25,775 nt of DNA, from NCBI GenBank assembly GCA_965141735.1, contig CBCSOX010000015.1, positions 1-25,775 on the forward strand, read 5' to 3'. Below the pieces are notes generated by a model. That model had not been told where the DNA came from. It was given only the letters and a program-made list of their open reading frames with translations, and ran no database searches. The position numbers and the translations under genes are program-made. Origin of the DNA: Massilioclostridium sp965141735. GTDB lineage: Bacteria; Bacillota; Clostridia; Oscillospirales; Ruminococcaceae. Positions 24,701 through 25,775 of the stretch are shown here, one piece after another. Each line of letters opens with the position of its first letter. The stretch's first letter is position 1.

Positions 24701-24818
24701 GACATCGGGCGCATCTTCCGCAAAGACCGGCGAAGCCGGCGCAGCGGCAATGGCTGTTGCAGCTCTGCTGCTTGCAGGGATTGCAGTTGTAAGCACCCGT
24801 AAAAGACATTCCAAATAA
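18771..24818 (+). CDS. Secreted, surface-anchored GH78 alpha-L-rhamnosidase with many binding modules
   Basis: The 2015-residue product has a signal peptide (residues 1-29, ending VANAA). An N-terminal rhamnosidase beta domain (about 41-190, EEWHANWIWDD) is followed by the GH78 catalytic barrel (about 380-715). There DCPDRERAQWWGD gives D410, E415 and D422, matching the motif of known GH78 enzymes, and E673 in TLWEFW fits the general base. It hydrolyses terminal alpha-L-rhamnose from glycans. Next are InlB-type repeats (824-904, 905-985, 1150-1228), three F5/8-type discoidin modules (990-1144, 1234-1407, 1407-1587), a Big-like module (1595-1687) and four FIVAR-like helical repeats (about 1690-1965). 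The end has SAKTGE (1983-1988), a hydrophobic span and RKRHSK, a degenerate sortase signal. It is monocistronic and cofits the upstream sugar isomerase. Confidence 0.92.
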   Translation: MKKTNKLLSLLLVLCLLCAPMLTIVANAAGMTAPASDTAAEEWHANWIWDDSKKGDTVTEYGRQQDMYSNTWMNFRKTVTLDQVPESVVAKIAVDSRYWLYINGEMVVFEGQLKRGVNRTDTFYDNVELAPYLHEGENTIAVLAWFWGKGGQSYSNNDSGKAGFLFEAEFGNQLVVSDSSWKVMRSPGYMKQIGDGTGGGHNGLPNYRLPEYNVYFDARVLEEAGTEFWYTEDFDDSAWSNATELGAAPCEPWNDLHPRSIPLLKDFGLKEYENMADYAGYTTTKEETLAMEVPYNAQLTPYLKVEAPAGLEIDMRTDNYADPAGNGLSTRNTYVTREGVQEFEGLSWMNGQVVYYKIPAGIKIISLQYRESGYNTEFEGSFTSDDEFFNTLWEQSLRTLYITMRDNFMDCPDRERAQWWGDVTNEMMMMMYSLDTSSYDLYEKGLDTLMGWTTDNNVLHTVVPCHGNDGQELPMQMLAGINGMWEYYLYTGRTEKMSEMYDYIKNYLNLWSIGANGLVNHRGGGWDWMDWGSYADVAPIENAWYFMASKVAKQFAEVLGHEEDIPQYVAKMESIKASYDTMWTDAGYYKASGNGKPDDRANALAVLSGLASEDKYPVIQDVLTNVQNSSPYMEKYVLDALCEMDRMDLAQARIKDRYANMVEGPDAYSTLWEFWDRYAGTKNHAWTGGPLITMSKYMAGVAPITPGYDTYQVKPDMGSLNQINTVVPSIKGDITVAINRSTENGTFDLSLTSPANTQAIVAIPRMDGNTRVAVGGTVLFENGMSTGAAVSGITYQSNDKDYIYFQTESGSYAFHADVKPAGTESEYTLNIEATEGGKVLVDGSEVVTPYTATVANGTTVKVEAVSADKYVFDGWSGSIGSTDNTIEVVVNDNTNLIANFKPEAVKEYSLLKISDPDNSGITIEYDGKQSTVPSTIAVKTGETVTVKAVDIDNSLYSFVNWEGEVFSANKTLTLTVDRDISVGVNAMYQGSANFATGATVTTTKNLGGGWDIKNIIDGNLGLGFSTDVFSSRDITNNPHYINFNFGAPQVFDTVVLYPRTQATSVDNNTPNFPEVFDIEVSSDGTNYTVAKHVEMGNPSGAVTVSFDPQNAQYMRIKTTKLGPPANDEGSANAFRIQIMEAVVKNSNATGYNCSLDLKADGAGKVKINGELKEFPLNLSYPAGTTLAIEAVPDDMNQFTGWTGSLASADRPIYICLKQNVSLTAGFKFRGNQEEGSNLALGKTVNANNIEGVSAQWSPQYLTDGKRLSEGADAGSGVKGYTTRTYNSQNADPQPYVEIDLETVQNFNQIVLYPRTDAQTANGGTESPNFPTDFKIQVKQDGAWVDVKTVTGNPNPQGQPQTFSFDTQKSQFVRVIASKLGIPTNDEFNGERTVYRMQLAEFEVYNEARTVNYALQSTITASNSDGALPMWGLDNLKDGKLTSEGLNQPNSGVKGYTSAALDSDADRNLKTPHLITIDLGEDKLINNVTLYPRTDTHAVSESSDITANFPENFNIKVKASDAADYTVVKAVTGANDQKDQPYSCDFNTVKARFIVVETTKAGVPSFDDTGANGKSRVQLAEITVNGNPAEQEPFNPGGITISGSPLTLNSGETAAITATVDPSSLPDNSLIWTVEDENGFVSNVADLIGTNTNAPTVVGREAGTAYIVARFANGLPATAKLAVTVSDKPAVDTNKSILKYVIDYADTVIASGEVASAIPLVQAKFNAAYDNAVSVYGDPTVEQETVDQAWVLLMNAIHMLGIQQGNKDALNTLIAAASGLDLNDYQDTAAFEKALADAKTVQADENAVQSEIDTAYENLNNAMNALVLKNWTQLEVVTGQANGINLDMYVEAGQKEFTDALTAANAVLADKSSSQTEIDEAVDNLLNAMLNLRLIANKDILNQVIARAEGIDLSGFSAASVAAFESAYNNAKAIQADRNLADTEENRALIQQTVTELKNAIAGLVTDDGVPLGGDSAMTSGASSAKTGEAGAAAMAVAALLLAGIAVVSTRKRHSK

Positions 24819-24837
24819 GCCTGCTTGAAAGCAGATC

Positions 24838-24881
24838 AAAACAGCGCCCGCAGAGAAATTTCTCTGCGGGCGCTGTTTTTT
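24838..24881 (+). terminator. Terminator of the rhamnosidase gene
   Basis: Bases 24841-24858 are the exact reverse complement of 24859-24876 (GC-rich CAGCGCCCGCAGAGAA arm), flanked by A-run and TTTTTT. The stem of 18 bp is unusually long and needs only the central bases as a loop. It lies 20 bases after the stop. Confidence 0.93.
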
Positions 24882-24901
24882 GTATCTCCGGTTTCACCAA
24901 G

Positions 24902-24969
24902 GATAGTGCGATCCGCGCGGGTTTAACAAAGACCGGTTGAATGGTTGAAAAAAGGCTGGAATCACTATC
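24902..24969. other. Long imperfect stem in the intergenic gap
   Basis: GATAGTG (24902-24908) pairs with CACTATC (24963-24969), and ATCC (24911-24914) with GGAAT (24958-24962) continues the stem with small bulges, enclosing about 43 bases. No gene is seen from 24882 to 25533; this stem, the multi-helix element at 25178-25290 and the promoter at 25377 are the only structures I can support there. No function is assigned. Confidence 0.3.
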
Positions 24970-25177
24970 GTTAAGGGGGTTCAGGTTTAATGCAAACTGG
25001 AAGGCTGCGGGTTGAATCAACGTTCCGGAGCGGACAGAACACAACTGGATTGAGTATTGAAAAAGAACACAACAGGGTAGTCGATTGCTGAACAATCGTT
25101 GTTGAAATTTTGAGAATCATACTAAAACTCAGCATTTGAAGCCGGGGATTGGAGAAAAGAACATGTTGGTGAGATGG

Positions 25178-25290
25178 CGGTATACAGAACTAGCTGAGGT
25201 TACAGCCCTCAAAAATCACGGAAGCAGTGATGCGGCTGACACCAATGTGGAACAGCCCCTGCCCGCTTTGCGGTGTCTCCGGTATACCGG
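25178..25290 (+). ncRNA. Candidate multi-helix structured RNA
   Basis: CGGTATAC (25178-25185) pairs with GTATACCG (25282-25289), closing a region with four local hairpins. These are GAGG/CCTC (25196-25199, 25207-25210), ATCAC/GTGAT (25215-25219, 25227-25231), GGCTG/CAGCC (25234-25238, 25253-25257) capped by CAC/GTG, and CCGC/GCGG (25263-25266, 25270-25273). The 3' arm of the closing helix can instead form CCGGTATACCGG (25279-25290). It has no reading frame, and I recognise no known riboswitch or RNA family. The strand is a guess from the downstream gene. Pairing was done by eye. Confidence 0.4.
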
Positions 25291-25376
25291 AATCAGAGCA
25301 TTTTTGTTTCTATGAATCCTTAAAAAAATAGATACAATCTCAATCGAATCACAGCGAGGATTGGGGGATAATAGTA

Positions 25377-25405
25377 TTGACAGCAAAAGTATAAAAATGT
25401 ATAAT
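25377..25405 (+). promoter_or_regulatory. Perfect consensus sigma-A promoter before the glycosyltransferase
   Basis: TTGACA (25377-25382), a 17-base spacer and TATAAT (25400-25405) match the consensus exactly. The start of transcription would be near 25412, giving a leader of about 120 bases before the ATG at 25534. A second extended -10, TATGCTATGAT, ends at 25505. The candidate structured RNA lies upstream and is not in this transcript. Confidence 0.85.
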
Positions 25406-25533
25406 CATAGTATTATAATTCGTATACCCATGCACAAAAGTCCGGGCTGCGTTCATGAACCCATTACAAACGGGCTATAAAATGGTTAAAAGTTTATGCT
25501 ATGATGAAATGAAATCGTTTTTGGAGTGAAAAG

Positions 25534-25775
25534 ATGGATTTATCAGTTGTCATTATCAATCATAATACCCGGGAACTGACCCATCAAACGGTGCAAGCGG
25601 TTTTGAAGACAACGCACCGGATCCAGTATGAAATCATCATTGTGGATAACTCTACCGACCCACAGCAGCAGTATGAATTGAGTCACGAAAAAGTATTCAT
25701 TTTATCTGGTGTGGACAACAAGGGGTTTGGGAATGCCTGCAATCTCGGTGTGCAGCGATCCAGCGGCCGCTACAT
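25534..25775 (+). CDS. Family 2 glycosyltransferase, N-terminal part
   Basis: Only the first 80 codons are in the window. They start MDLSVVIINHNTRELTHQTV, with the EIIIVDNSTD strand and acidic loop that binds the nucleotide sugar, and NKGFGNACNLGVQRSSGRY further on, the NxGFGxxxNxG signature of GT2 rhamnosyl- and glucosyltransferase-like enzymes. The start follows TTTGGAGTG at about 25520-25528. Such enzymes build cell-surface polysaccharides. The rest of the gene and its operon lie outside the window, so donor and acceptor cannot be inferred. Confidence 0.88.
   Translation, partial: MDLSVVIINHNTRELTHQTVQAVLKTTHRIQYEIIIVDNSTDPQQQYELSHEKVFILSGVDNKGFGNACNLGVQRSSGRY

Noticed and set aside
25082..25098. 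CGATTG/CAATCG hairpin as a terminator or regulatory site
   Set aside because: Only six pairs, no T-run and no neighbouring gene; probably chance.

Overview
The window is bacterial and looks like a Firmicute of the class Clostridia, probably close to the Oscillospirales gut lineages (inference from gene order and protein style; no search was run). The main clues are one unbroken S10-spc-alpha ribosomal superoperon with rpsD inside the alpha block, a KOW-domain gene between map and infA, zinc-type S14, S4, L36 and L24, a zinc-lid adenylate kinase, Shine-Dalgarno sites of the AGGAGG type, and consensus sigma-A promoters.

Region 1 (1-12464) carries, in order, the rpsS end, rplV, rpsC, rplP, rpmC, rpsQ, rplN, rplX, rplE, rpsZ, rpsH, rplF, rplR, rpsE, rpmD, rplO, secY, adk, map, a KOW protein, infA, rpmJ, rpsM, rpsK, rpsD, rpoA and rplQ, and ends at a strong terminator. 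Genes overlap or sit 1-60 bases apart. The exceptions are a 196-base leader before rpsM with a possible pseudoknot and a GNRA hairpin, and a short structured spacer before rpoA where two exclusive hairpins compete for the Shine-Dalgarno.

Region 2 (12465-14879) is visibly more AT-rich. It holds a broken gene for a PPC-like plus caspase-like (clan CD type, His/Cys dyad) protein with a C-terminal domain resembling peptidase-propeptide (PepSY/YcdB-like) modules. It is followed by a lipoprotein gene whose mature part is a free-standing paralogue of that C-terminal domain. The module ends in an 18-bp perfect bidirectional terminator and is the best candidate for something undescribed.

Region 3 (14880-24881) has, on the minus strand, a meso-diaminopimelate dehydrogenase and an AraC-family regulator. 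Divergent from the regulator is an L-arabinose/L-fucose isomerase-like gene, and then a 2015-residue secreted GH78 alpha-L-rhamnosidase. The rhamnosidase carries three discoidin-type modules, InlB-type repeats, a Big-like module, four FIVAR-like helical repeats and a degenerate C-terminal sorting signal. Regulator, isomerase and rhamnosidase plausibly form a deoxysugar/pentose glycan-use locus. The ddh gene is probably a lysine/cell-wall bystander.

Region 4 (24882-25775) is a 650-base gap with a multi-helix candidate structured RNA, a perfect consensus promoter, and the start of a family 2 glycosyltransferase that runs off the window. I recognised no tRNA, rRNA, CRISPR array, insertion sequence or origin.
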